Below, piece by piece: positions 1 through 10,513 of a stretch of DNA of 64,000 nucleotides. The translations under genes were made by a program, and so were the position numbers. Within the stretch, counting starts at the first letter, position 1; every line of letters starts with the position of its first letter. Source of the stretch: Micromussa lordhowensis (lineage: Eukaryota > Cnidaria > Anthozoa > Scleractinia > Lobophylliidae); NCBI GenBank assembly GCA_964020085.1, contig OZ026603.1, positions 33,039,506 through 33,103,505 on the forward strand, written 5' to 3'. The notes under the pieces were generated by a model that did no database searches, was not told the origin of the DNA, and saw nothing but the letters and a program-made list of their open reading frames with translations.

Positions 1-921
1 AGTCAGGCCGCACGTGTATTTATTATTTGTAACGTTCATGTATTCTTGTAAGCATATTTAAGATGGTTTTCTTGCAAACTACTTTTTTTGGTCACTTTCC
101 TAGTTAAAATATCTCTTTCCTAAAAGAGAATTGTTCTTCTCAAGACCAACCAACAAAAGAGCTCGTAGCAGTAAACGAATCTGAAAGTGTTTTTATTAGC
201 TGTGATAAAAAAAAGCAATTGAAAAAGGAAGCACAAGAAAACCTATATGTTAAGGGATAATTGTTGACGGTTTCCGTCTAAGGCTTTGGATTCTTGATCT
301 GCTAAACTCTTTAAGCCTCGGGGTCAACAAAGCTTGTAGCATAAAGTACGTTAACGGGCAAGTTTTTGTAGATATTATGTAGCGCTTACTTAGCATGGAT
401 AGCCTTGATTTATTGATTGTTTTATAGTTTTTGTTTCTTTACTTTCCTAGCAAGGCCGTAGCCAGCAACAGGCAGATCAAGGCACCGTACTTCTGTAATT
501 TTTTTTTCTTTTTGTTGTTTATGGTCATCACAAACAGCCTATATACCTAGTAACGGAAATTTAACCATGGACGTTGCCTCAGTCATATTTTTTTTTCTAT
601 GGACATTGCCTCAGTGATAATTACTGGCTAGGGCCCTGCCTTGTATAACTGTGATCAAGTGTGAAATCTACTCACTAACAAACTCACTACTATTCCCGAA
701 GTCATCTAAAAACAGAAGTAAATCTTCTAGCTTCCATATTTTTAGACATTAAACAAAAGGCTTTTAGGGATAGTCCAGATTTCACACGTAGAGTTCTAGG
801 AGTAATATACTTTAGTAGTCACTCACCTGTGTTCTGCTGTATTATCTGATTGGTTCTCTCGTCGTTTTCCCATTCGCTGAGAGACAACGATTGTGCGCTG
901 CTCTTGAAACTGATTTGAGCT
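1..921. other. Non-coding, no gene recognised
   Basis: No long reading frame and no recognisable protein motif on either strand. The only internal structure seen is a 17-bp near-identical direct repeat (ATGGACGTTGCCTCAGT at 567-583 and one base different at 599-615). Confidence 0.5.
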
Positions 922-1026
922 GTAATCCTTTACAGTGTGTACGAAAACAATTAGACTACTTGCCCTCTTTTCTATGAGCCATAGACTATTCGCTCACAGA
1001 AAAGTCGAGCTCGCAGTCTAATTGTT
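922..1026. repeat. Dispersed repeat with inverted ends, second copy at 61.9 kb
   Basis: The stretch 922-979 is closely similar to 61878-61937 at the other end of the window (shared core AACAATTAGACTACTTGCCC followed by a TTTCTATGAG block). In this copy the core AACAATTAGACT (947-958) is answered by AGTCTAATTGTT (1015-1026), so it can fold as an inverted repeat. It is probably a small non-autonomous element; the class is unknown. Confidence 0.6.
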
Positions 1027-1080
1027 ACGTGGACGTCAATACACTGAGTATGTGGTGCGTCCTTAAAGGAGTTGACTGAA

Positions 1081-1225
1081 GCGTCCTTTAAAAGCACCGT
1101 TTCGAGGGTTAGCCCTTCGTCGGAGCGAATCCATTCGCTCCGACGAAGGGCTAACGCTCGAAACGTCAGCTTCCGAATCTCTCTACGGTGACCAATTCAC
1201 ATTATCACCAAATTATCTTGTAATA

Positions 1226-1262
<37 letters not shown>

Positions 1263-1275
1263 TGCCCCCTTTTAA
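1081..1275 (+). mobile_element. Penelope-like element terminal remnant with palindrome
   Basis: The two arms 1098-1130 and 1133-1165 are inverted copies with one mismatch over 33 bp, centred on a 2-bp spacer (core TTAGCCCTTCGTCGGAGCG). The sequence that follows, ending near 1275, matches the non-coding tail found after a Penelope-like GIY-YIG endonuclease C-terminus at 4140-4470, in the opposite orientation. I therefore read this as the 3' terminal repeat of such an element, folded back on a partial second copy. Assignment to Penelope-like elements rests on that link. Confidence 0.6.
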
Positions 1276-1376
1276 AGCACCGCCACCCGACGCAATGAGT
1301 ATGAGTGAGTGAGTGTCCCTGATGTTACCCTCGGTCTAAGTCCCGTTTTGCTCCCTTCATAGTTTTATACGTGAAG

Positions 1377-1757
1377 CCCCCCCCCCCCCCCCCCCCGAAG
1401 TCCAACCATTACCATTTTTTATACCAAACTGTACCCCTTTCGTATACCTTAAATTAAAAAAGGTACGACTTTCACATGCTTTCATAACCGACCCGTATTG
1501 TGGATAAATTGTCAAAAAAAAGGAAATCGTCTTGTCAGTTTCGTGTAGTGCTTCATAAGTTAAATCATACAGCCATAAGATCAGTAGGCTCGAAATATTT
1601 TAATTAAAGACCCTTTTAAATGACTAAATGACAGATTTATATATCCTTTCGTATACCTCAGCTTGTGAAATCCCTACCTTTTATATACCTGAAACCTGAA
1701 AAATGTGCCCTTTCCGAGCGGAGCCTCCCGTTATAGACCATTATAGGAAGTAGACCT
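1377..1757. mobile_element. Degraded G-tract element, same family as 53321-54140
   Basis: Starts with 20 consecutive C. Its inner and right-hand sequence (about 1570-1750) aligns with the right half of the better preserved element at 53321-54140: the shared blocks are an AGCCATAAG start, AAATATTTTAATTAAAG, TCTCAGCTTGTGAAATCCC-like text, and a GGGCGGAGCCTCCCCGTATA-like end. The right terminal C-tract is lost. Non-autonomous, no coding capacity. Confidence 0.65.
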
Positions 1758-1825
1758 CCGGTTTGTAAGTTCACTCAAAACTCCTTATAGAGTTGTACTC
1801 GATGAGGCCAGGGCTTCAGGGTTAC

Positions 1826-2512
1826 ATACATACATACATACATACTTTATTCACTTTCCTCACGGAGGCTTTTCAAAGAGAATAATAATAAAATAAAAAT
1901 ACAATGACAATTTAAACCTACTTTACTTATGGGAATATTTACAATTAAAATTAATCACACTGAAAGTACAAAGAAATATTTACACTTAAAATCAAAAAAT
2001 AATTAACAATCTATGAAATCCTTAATTAGTTTACGTTTCAGAAAATATTTAAAATCAGATACTTTCTCAAGAGTTTTTAGAGAGCTGTCCATGGAGTTCC
2101 AGATGCTGACTGTTCTATAGTAAAACGTTCTCTGACCACTGGCGGTCTTGAAAAGTGGGATGTTCAGCATTTGTGAACTTCTCGTGGCGCGTCCACTAAT
2201 TTCTCCTCGCTTACTGAACTGGGAGGTAAGGTACTCCGGCACGCGGGATGTTAGACATTTGAAGGCCATAATAGCGCTCCTGAAGTATAGCTGAGTAGCT
2301 ACCGGTAGCCATTTAAGCTCTTTTAAAACTGGTGTGATGTGATCGTATTTGCGCGTACCCGTCGCAATTCGAGCAGCAAAGTTCTGAATACCTTGTAATT
2401 TACTTATATTACTTTTTGATGTATTCGCCCATACGTTTGAACAATAAAAAAGTTTACTAAAAACTAGTGCGTTAATGATAGTCAGTAGGGTGCGCTTGTA
2501 GGGTTGTACTTA
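1826..2512 (-). mobile_element. 5'-truncated LINE retrotransposon, reverse transcriptase C-terminus
   Basis: From 2512 down to 2003 the minus strand reads without a stop as the C-terminal part of a non-LTR reverse transcriptase: LFYCSNVW, KLQGIQNFAARI, HITPVLKELKWLPV, then FKCLTSRVPEYL, RTFYYRTVSIWNS and a final FKYFLKRKL. Such a run is typical of CR1/L2-type LINEs. Upstream of 2512 the frame closes, so the element is 5' truncated. After the stop comes an A/T-rich 3' tail ending in a TATG-type microsatellite (1826-1850), which probably marks the 3' end of insertion. Dead copy, yet the retained part has no frameshift, so it is likely fairly young. Confidence 0.8.
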
Positions 2513-3214
2513 CATTCTACCTTTTTCACACATTCGAAACTCCTTCTTGTCCGTTTTCCTCTTGTAGCTTGAGGGTTTTTTTTTCTTCCAATTATAAAGT
2601 CGTTTAACAAATTTCTTATGAACCAGGCCTTGTAAGGACAGAACCATGCAGAATATAAACCCTCCCCTTCCTGAACCAGATCTGCACTGGATCAAACCTC
2701 CCCCGGTGCGGTACATTTACATGGTTCATGATATATTCAACAAATCAATGGTCTACAATCATAAAACAAGTTACAATACACCAGTACACGAGAATGAGGT
2801 GAATGTGGATCGTGTTTAGAATTGCTTACTGAAAGGGCATACGACATTGATATAACTGCCAGTATCTCTTGAATCGAGTTTTGTTAAGGTCGGCACACAT
2901 TAGGGGACAAGTTGCGGGAAAGTGATGCGGTTACAATATGAGCATTTTTCCAGGAGAAATAAGCCTTGAGGTTCTCGCGCGTTATTTGAGTTGTAAAAAA
3001 GGACGAAAACCGCGTCAGAAATACGAAATGCAATCAAATTAGAAAAATACAAATATTATTGTGTCTTAAGTTTAATTACACTGTTGATTTACCCGCAGTA
3101 AACTTGTGTGCTACCTGTTGCATAACGAGTTTCAGGAGTCGCGCCACATCAATATTTAATCACCTAATTTTGTCGAAGTTCATTCAGTGGTTGGAAACTT
3201 TCGGTGTTGTTAAA
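2513..3214. other. Intergenic, 5' flank of the membrane glycoprotein gene
   Basis: No gene recognised. The reading frame of the following gene stays open upstream of its first ATG back to about 3059, but that extension has only non-ATG starts and looks like 5' leader. Confidence 0.4.
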
Positions 3215-3700
3215 ATGGAGCGTTTCGTCTGCCTCGTGGTTTTGATATCTCTCTGCAATTCTAACTACGGCCTGGAGGAATTATCTCAGAGGAATGTAAC
3301 GGGAAATAAAAGCCTCGCCGAAAAACTTGAAAACGGAACGATGGTGGAAGAAGGTGCGTCAAGGGTGAACTCTTCTCGTTTCAGAAATCGACCTGCTTTG
3401 TTAATGTTGTCTGTTGAAATCCTTAAAAACGGAAATCGCTCCAACAGCACGGACAAGGCACGTGATGGCTCGGAGATTTTCGTTATAGATGGAAACGCAC
3501 CGGAGGAAATTTCGTTTTTCGAACCTCCCAAAGCATCGCCGTATTTTCCACGTTTTAGTGAGATCTCGATGCGAACTCTGTACTTGATCGTATGCATGTG
3601 CTTGTTAATTCTGCTTTTAATGATCGTCAAACTGCTCGTCTCAAGAAGAGAACGTAAAAAGGATTATGATATGGTGACTAAAGGAGAATTTGACGCTTAA
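3215..3700 (+). CDS. Small single-pass type I membrane glycoprotein, unknown function
   Basis: I do not recognise the family. The 161-residue product starts at the first ATG in a good context (AAAATGG). It has a clear signal peptide (residues 1-19, MERFVCLVVLISLCNSNYG), then an ectodomain of about 100 residues with several N-glycosylation sequons (NVT, NKS, NGT, NSS, NRS, NST) and no cysteine. One strongly hydrophobic helix follows (about residues 122-144, TLYLIVCMCLLILLLMIVKL), then a basic stop-transfer SRRERKK and a short tail ending in GEFDA. It should sit in the plasma or secretory membrane with the N-terminus outside. The single exon, the signal plus transmembrane layout and an AATAAA about 390 bp downstream support a real gene. 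It could be a stalk or adaptor-like protein; no catalytic motif is visible. Confidence 0.7.
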   Translation: MERFVCLVVLISLCNSNYGLEELSQRNVTGNKSLAEKLENGTMVEEGASRVNSSRFRNRPALLMLSVEILKNGNRSNSTDKARDGSEIFVIDGNAPEEISFFEPPKASPYFPRFSEISMRTLYLIVCMCLLILLLMIVKLLVSRRERKKDYDMVTKGEFDA

Positions 3701-4088
3701 AGCTGAGCCAAATGGATCTAATATCAGAGATATACGGTCATTGCACACTACTGTGGCATAAAAGGTTTTTCACGTAACCGGAAAATCCGGTTGCAAGCTG
3801 GTTTGCAGGGACCAGAAGTCTACGTGTTGTAAACTGAATTGATTGTTTTGTTACGTTGTTCCTGGGAAACATCGCCTTACGCCGTGGAAACACTAAAGTA
3901 GGCAGCATCATGTTCATGTTATTTACTATTGACATAAATTATTGTAATTTTAATATACACTATTGACAAATCACAAACGAGAATGGACGAAGTATTTTGT
4001 AAAGCCGGGAATCAGCAAGTTGCAAGGGTCATTGTAGCTTTTAAAGTAACTAATCAACGACCTCACCATTTTTTGTGTGCTTATTTTT

Positions 4089-4094
4089 AATAAA
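4089..4094 (+). promoter_or_regulatory. Candidate polyadenylation signal AATAAA
   Basis: An AATAAA lies 389 bp after the stop of the membrane glycoprotein gene at 3215-3700, within T-rich and A-rich sequence. It is the first canonical signal downstream on that strand. Confidence 0.45.
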
Positions 4095-4139
4095 TCCTTC
4101 CAAATAATAGGCACAGTGGCTTAGTTTTAAAGGAGAACT

Positions 4140-4550
4140 GAAGACATATACCTCTTACTAATGAATAAAGGGGGTAAGTTTCTAAAGAAACTGCGTTGCT
4201 GCGTCGGTGGGGAGTATAATCTGACAATGTGAATTGCCCACCGTAAAGAGATTTGAAAGCTGACGTTTCTAGCGTTAGCCCTTCGTCGGAGCGAATCGAG
4301 GAATTTTGGTTTGTGTGTGGTTTATATAGAGAAAGATGGAGCTACGCTATTAGTTGGTGCATGGTGACGTGAAAAACAACAGAATGAATTAGTTGAATGA
4401 AAAGCGTTCGTTGATACCGTGAGGGTTAAGAGTGCCGATTTGAAAAATAAATTTTTGTTCTAGAGTTTTGCGGCTTTCCGTGCTTCCTTGATGTAGGGAA
4501 ACGCCGCAGACGACCAAGGGAGCACGGAAAGCCGCAAAACTCTAGAACTC
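4140..4550 (-). mobile_element. Penelope-like element 3' fragment, GIY-YIG endonuclease C-terminus
   Basis: On the minus strand 4470-4400 reads LEQKFIFQIGTLNPHGINER plus FSFN and a stop. This is the C-terminal signature I know from Penelope-like element endonucleases of cnidarians. The non-coding tail then runs to about 4140 and contains the TTAGCCCTTCGTCGGAGCGA block also present at 1081-1275. Beside it, GTTCTAGAGTTTTGCGGC (about 4457-4474) is repeated inverted near 4530-4547, giving a hairpin with about 27-bp arms. Only the last coding stretch is left. Confidence 0.7.
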
Positions 4551-5285
4551 TTTAGTAAGATATTTATTGTATCTCTACTGTGTGTCTGACGGTTTCGGGA
4601 ACGATTTCTATTCACGCGGAACGGCTTCAAATCTCTGACACACGTCGAAAGCAAAACGAGTTGAGTCGTTAGCACGTTTTAATACACAATTTAAAGTAAA
4701 AGAGATTGTTAAACTTTTACTTGCTATAAAAGTCAAGACAACTTGGCGATAAATCAGGAAACATTTTTGGCAACAAAACCAGGTTTAAATTTTAGCGGGC
4801 CTCACAATAGAATACAGCCCGCTAAAAAACTGACCAATCACTGCGCGCGCAGTAACTGAGAGATATAATAAAGATAACTACTCACCTTCAAGTTATTGTA
4901 TTTCTGGCTCTCTGATTGGCTTACAAAACCCCGGTTAATCACAAAGAACCGAGGTCTTACCTTACATGGAAAATGACGAGCGATGTGCTTACAATTTTTC
5001 GTCGGGGCAAAAAATGTTACCAAAGCTTTGTTAAAATCAGAAATGATTATAATATTTAGATAATAATTGTTTGGATAATATAACAAGCAAACCATTTACA
5101 AGGCTCTAATTAATACAGAACAATACTTATGAGATTTTCTGCGAGAACGTTTAATGGACTTTTACAAACTTCACTGAGAAAAATCGATCATTTAAATCCA
5201 GTGAAAAAGGAACCCTTCACGTGAGTAAAACAAAGCGAGTGGAATATCGTTCGGTGATGAGATGCACACATTTTCAAACTCGACT
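4551..5285. other. Intergenic, no gene recognised
   Basis: A+T-rich, with short non-homologous reading frames only. Confidence 0.4.
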
Positions 5286-5549
5286 AGGGTGCTTTTCTTT
5301 GGAAAAATCCAAGACTAAATCAAATCAAAAAACGGATTTTGCATTTATTTACTTAACAGATTGATCCAAGATCACTCGAATCATGGTGCATCAAAGGAAC
5401 GGAAAAATCCTTACCCATTGTGGATTCTTCGATTCCTTCGAAGCACCATAATCCCACTGATCTTGGATCAATCCGTTTGGTAAATAGATGCAAAGTCCAT
5501 TTTTGGATTTAGGAATGCAATCTTGGATTTTCACAAAGCAACGCACCCT
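5286..5549. mobile_element. MITE with AGGGTGC termini, possibly hAT-like
   Basis: The left end AGGGTGCTTTTCTTTGG is answered by an inverted CAAAGCAACGCACCCT at the right end. Inside is a second inverted pair around TTGATCCAAGATCAC and its complement. The same terminal motif (AGGGTGCGTTCCTTTGG) begins an element at 56709. No coding capacity. The link to hAT elements is inferred from the terminal motif only; no target duplication is convincing. Confidence 0.65.
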
Positions 5550-7410
5550 TAACTTTCATGAACACTCTCTGAAGACCATCGGGGAAGCAGATACTTCTTT
5601 TCAAGGCGTTTTGAGGGAAAGGAAGAGGATTGACTAATGATTTAGCACACGTCAGTGAAATAGAACGTCGAGGCCTTATTTCAATTTTTCGTCTGAAATC
5701 TGCTGGACGCATTACTAGAGTCAATGTTGTCAGATCATCTGGCACTGTGCCGGTCTCTTGTTACAAAGAAATGACAACGTTGAACACAGTTGTTGTGTTG
5801 TATTTGTATTTCTTAGGTTTGGGTTCCGCCTCATTTCCCTGTTTTACAACAAAATTGCATATCTAAATTGTACAATCAGGATATTGAACAAAATGTTTTT
5901 CATTAAACCACATACCGTAATTGCAATATTAAAACCTAAAAAAAATTCAGCTATCAAAACATTGTCCTCTAGGCAGTCTTTCAACACCGAGGTTCATCAT
6001 TCGCTTTCTTTCATCAGTTTTCTGTGAAATTATACCCTGTATTTACAAAAGTAGTTCGAAACTCTGAAAAAAACCTACTCTTCTGATTTTTCAATGATCA
6101 ACTTCATATAATAACTTAATGATATAATTATAAATACGACTCATTGGGATAATTTCCCTAAGATATCTTATAAACGTTGTATATTGACGTGTTCATAAAG
6201 ATAAATAATGTAATAATTAAAAGCTAACCAAGTAGAGGAAACTAACAAGTTCGAGCGTTAATCACTTGACATTCTAACAATGTCGCACGAACTTGTAAGT
6301 TTCGTCATTCAGTTAACTAACTCCGGTATTTCTTTAAAACTACAGAATTAAATAAGTTATAGTCTTCTCGAAATCTCATTCAAAAACGCTCTTTTACAAA
6401 TAACTGGCCTTTGTGCGGTATTCCTAACGGCAAAATAAAATTGCTAGCTAAGTTTGCGATAACTTTGCAATGCTATAATACGATAGCTAATCTTTTACTA
6501 TCTTCTAGAGCATAAAGTACATCTTGTCATATCAAATAAAAAAAATTCTTAAGCATTTTTCGCAACTATTCTAACCAAGCGGAAGCAATTGTGTCTACAC
6601 CCTTTAACTTTAACAAAATGGTTATTTACCATTCACAAGAAAATTCCCGTCGGAATGTAAATGGTTAAGACATTTAGGTCTCGATCGACCGGAAAATTTT
6701 CGAAGAAAACGGAACGTCTTTAAAAGGTACTCCAAAATTTCCGAGTGGAAAAGGTGAATACCATTTACACTTCTTCACCGCCATCCTGGAATTAAGAACT
6801 CGTCCTAGTCTCTTTCGGTAAATTAGGCGTTTTTGAGCAAATGGTTAATGGCCAATCCGAACTTAACATCAGAGATTTTTGCTTACCATTTGCACAACTG
6901 TTGACGAGCCGGTTTCTTCATGTAAATGGTAAACAACCAATGAGAACCAGTGACTATAGCGAGATCAGAGTTCTCAATTTCTTCAGTTCGTACCAGAACA
7001 AAGCTCGCACACGACAAAGCTTTAGTTCTCCCGGAACGGCAATCCGTCCTTTTCTCCCCAGAGTCATCTGATGTCGCTTGACACAGGAACTGCATGTTTA
7101 GTAACGCATTTTCTTCTATTTAGCCATGCATTGTTTGGAAACCCTTGATTAATTAACTAGATCACAAAGATATTATTAATTTCATTATATCACAATTAAG
7201 GTGTTAAATAAAATAATATTGCTCATAAATCGATTGTTCCGTCTGCTATGACAGATTCATTGTTTTTCGATCACTAAAAAAAGGACGACATGTCTGCCCT
7301 CCACAATATTTTAGTTCATACCCCACTCGTCACTTCAATAAGAAAATTGAAAAGTTTGCAACACGGTGGTCCAACACCCAACATGTCATAACACGTCGCA
7401 ACACGCGAGC
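5550..7410. other. Repeat-rich intergenic stretch
   Basis: No gene. There is a hairpin at about 6238-6306 (GAAACTAACAAGTTCG paired with CGAACTTGTAAGTTTC). Between about 6585 and 6940 there are repeated ACCATTT or AAATGGT blocks in both orientations, resembling the termini of the element at 44153-44881. Confidence 0.4.
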
Positions 7411-7482
7411 AACATCATCATCATCATTATCATCATCATCATTATCATCATTATCATCATCATCATCATCATCATCATCATT
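7411..7482. repeat. ATC trinucleotide microsatellite
   Basis: About 70 bp of ATC/ATT units (mostly ATC). It sits in a region with repeated CAACATGTTGCG-like words on both sides, which suggests it lies inside a small dispersed element. Confidence 0.85.
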
Positions 7483-7883
7483 TTATTTAATAATGCAGGT
7501 CACACAATTGGCAGCCAATGAGGCTGATGTTGCGGCCAACATGTTGCGCCCAACAATGTTGCGATGTGTTGCGTTGAAATGTTGCGATCGTTTTAGCCGT
7601 TTCAGGGCTACAAGTTTCCTTTCGTTACTAAAGTGGCGAATGGAATATTATTTCTATTGATAAATAAAACAACTTAGCGATTCTTCCAGTTATCAACTCA
7701 TTCTCATATTAATATTCTTGCTAGTTTGCAAATGTTATCGCTCAGAGACGACAAAAGATCATTTTTTTAACGAAACTCTGGCCCTTAACGACAGAATAAC
7801 TGAAAAGAGAGAAAAATCAATAATTATTTTAATCTGCACTACTCGCAAGCCTTTGTGCTGGTCAGTGACCATTCCACAGCGGT

Positions 7884-8363
7884 TCATTTGCATCTGAATT
7901 CTTCGGTCCTCTCTTTGCATTTCTTGCATTTTACGTAGCAGCACCAGTGAAACTTGCAGTTACAATCCCATCTTCTGACGATTTCATGAGTATCGTATCC
8001 TCGTCCACAGCACAGAAAGTCGCAACCGTCAGAACCCGAGGATGTTCTGTTGCACTTCCGCTCCACCGTCCCCGGAAGTCTTCTCAGTTTATGTTCGTCA
8101 CAGTAATTCGGCGACCTGCCGATGTACACCAGGTCTTTCGGTGAGGGCTTTTCACCATCGCCTGATTTGAGAAGATAAGCGTCTCGTTTACCGTCTCGGG
8201 AAGGGTATTTGACAGTTCGTGCAAGGACAGGCTTGTCGTAGCGTCGTTTTAACTGAAGTCCCACTTTTTTAAAGGAAGGAAGAGCCTGCCAGCAGGTTCT
8301 GGTAACACACGACGCGGAGGCACCGTGACAGCGGCACTGAATTTCCCGACTCTCTTTGAGCGC
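7884..8363 (-). CDS. Wnt family terminal exon, Wnt7-like; upstream exons not found
   Basis: The exon encodes the C-terminal 159 residues of a Wnt ligand. It contains the thumb CRCHGASASC, whose last Ser is the expected palmitoleate site, then RTCWQALPSFKKVG and DLVYIGRSPNYC. The closing cysteine-rich domain follows, with CCGRGYDTH, CNCKFHWCCYVKC and a final ERTEEFRCK. These last motifs resemble Wnt7 (CNCKFHWCCYVKC plus ERTE) more than other subfamilies. The start is set by a clean acceptor (CTTCTTTTACTAG before GCGCTC), at the same position and phase as the last intron of the neighbouring Wnt gene. Between this exon and that gene no sequence for the first three Wnt exons is visible. It may be an alternative last exon, a fragment of a gene with remote exons, or a decaying duplicate. 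The frame is intact. Confidence 0.85.
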   Translation of the reverse strand, partial: ALKESREIQCRCHGASASCVTRTCWQALPSFKKVGLQLKRRYDKPVLARTVKYPSRDGKRDAYLLKSGDGEKPSPKDLVYIGRSPNYCDEHKLRRLPGTVERKCNRTSSGSDGCDFLCCGRGYDTHEIVRRWDCNCKFHWCCYVKCKKCKERTEEFRCK

Positions 8364-9429
8364 CTAGTAAAAGAAGGGTCCCCAAGCAAACAACTAAATG
8401 GTTGCATTGGCAGCAAGTTATATTTTGGCAAGGAATCACGTCCTGTTCTCCCATGCACTCCTTGAGTGTCTAGGAACGGTCAGTGGACCAAATTATCAGG
8501 CGAGCAAGTCGAAAATATGCCTTCGGGTGAGAAGGAGATCAATCCGACCTCGTGTTATTTATTTGAGTGATAAAATGATATTGATACCGTTAAGACCTTC
8601 ACCCCTCTATGAAATCATTTCGGTTTAGAAGCAACCCAGAAATCAGATTGTAATCCACAACGCTATTTTTTTGCCTTGTTCATGAGGGATGTAAAGACCC
8701 GATTCTTCATCTAAACATAAATTGACACATTGGTAAAGTTCAGATACCCTGAAACCAAAGCACTCTTTGAGACTGCCTGATAACTTCCTTCGACGAAACA
8801 AAATCGAGATAAAAAGTTTCAAGCACATTATTTGAGTGTTTAAAAACATGGTCAAAATATTATGCCTTGTATTGGAGTGAAAGTCGTATCGGTACGATCC
8901 GGAAAGATTTTCCAATTTCAGTTTTCTATTTCGTTTGAGAAGAACGATTTTTTTTTTGTCTTATACCACACCTCGCACTCGTCGTTAAAACCTTAAATTT
9001 AGAGTTAGTTTATCACATTGCTGTTTCCTTTTTCAGTCTTTTCCGATGCTAGCGGCGAATTTGCTAAGAAAGTAACGGGCATTTTGATGCTACTGATCTT
9101 ACGATAACCACAAATCTTAAGCTGTCGCAAAAATTGGGAATTTCAAAACTGAATTTTCCCATCCATGTTACAGTGCTGTTTGTGAGCCGTGAAGGCGGCT
9201 AAGAAATATAATTTACCACCAAGAATATCGCCTTTCAGTTTCTCCACTTGATCCCAACTATGATTTAAATCAAAACAGTTGTTCACTTTCAGCACTACAC
9301 ATCGACTGGTCACCAAAATCAAATCAAAAACAGAAAACATCACATTGTTAACTTCAGGTTCCTGGTCGGCTTTGTTGTGAAAGTCGAGTAAAGTGACCTC
9401 CATATTTTAACATCCTCTGGTCCCCGTTG
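8364..9429. other. No Wnt exons or other genes seen
   Basis: Inspected on the minus strand for the expected WGGCS, RWNC and NNxAGR exon motifs of a Wnt gene, without success. Remaining frames lack homology. Confidence 0.45.
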
Positions 9430-9556
9430 TTGAAAGGCTGGGTAAACGCTATTCACCGGATAAATCGCTATCCAGCGGATAAGTGTTAACAAAGCAAACC
9501 ACGCTTTCTGCTGGATTGTGATTTATCCGATGGATAGCGTTATCCACCTTTCAAAC
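9430..9556. mobile_element. Short palindromic MITE
   Basis: TTGAAAGGCTGGGTAAACGC at the left is answered by GCGTTATCCACCTTTCAAAC at the right. The inner blocks CACCGGATAAATCGCTATCC and its inverted partner near 9520 add further pairing. A related word (TTATCCACTGGATAGAGATT) occurs near 52810. Confidence 0.7.
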
Positions 9557-10513
9557 AGTTCAGTGCAAGGAAAAAGTTAAATTCGTGGACCAAATCAAGT
9601 TGTTTTTGCGACATTGCTCCTGTTTGGAGAGAAAAAAGATACCTTTTTCTGATTGGTTGCAGGAAAAAAAAAACAAATAAAATTGGTCTTAGTTAGGGCA
9701 AAGCCGAAAGCAAATTCAAATAGCTTTTGAAAACTCATTTTTAAAACTATCTGTGTTGCGTTGGGGTCCCTGACAAATAAATGTAAATTAGATACTACAA
9801 AAGCAATTCAAATGAAACAAGATTGGTATATTCGCTCGTCCCCACCCAGTACAGTCCTTTGTACATTTATAACTTTCCGGGCGCAAGAGGTGTGGTATAA
9901 GAATTTTTTTACCTACTTTAACTTCAAAGAAAATGGCAGATTCTTTCTGTTTCATTTATAGGCTAAACTACACTCTAATCAATCTCCTGATTGCATAAAT
10001 AATTTAAAGAAAAAATTATCAGGCCTGCAGTCAGAGATTAACATCCCTTTTATTTCAGTTTAGGACGTCGAATAAACTGTCCATGTGTGAAATTATATAT
10101 ATGTATTTCACATGATCTCCTTCAACAAATTGCGCGCGTTCCTAGTCAAATTACCTTCGTCAATTGCTTATTTTTATCTTTTCTAGAACTTCACTACGTT
10201 TAATAAAATCTCTTGCGCTCAGCGCTCTGTACTGTCAACTGTTCTGTGTAACTTTAACGTGCATTTTACGACTTTTTTCATCTCTAACGTCTGATTTGCA
10301 TACAATATGAAGTTGTTATTTCTCTGTGGATGCTCTGCTGTAAATGTGGTATAGTTACGCATTTAGCTGCACTTTCTGTCTTTGTAACTGTTGCACTTTA
10401 ATTCAGGTATTAATGTTTTTTTTTAGGCTAAGCTGCACCTAGCTGTGCTTTAGGTCGCAGTGTACATTTGTCAGCGCGTCAGAGCTACCCATGTAGTGTC
10501 TCTACTTTCGCGT
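9557..10513. other. Region just downstream of the Wnt16-like gene
   Basis: No gene. T-rich on the plus strand. It probably includes the 3' untranslated region of the Wnt gene that ends at 10514. Confidence 0.4.

Noticed and set aside
7411..7482. Possible CRISPR-like or coding repeat
   Set aside because: Simple ATC microsatellite; eukaryotic context and no spacer structure.
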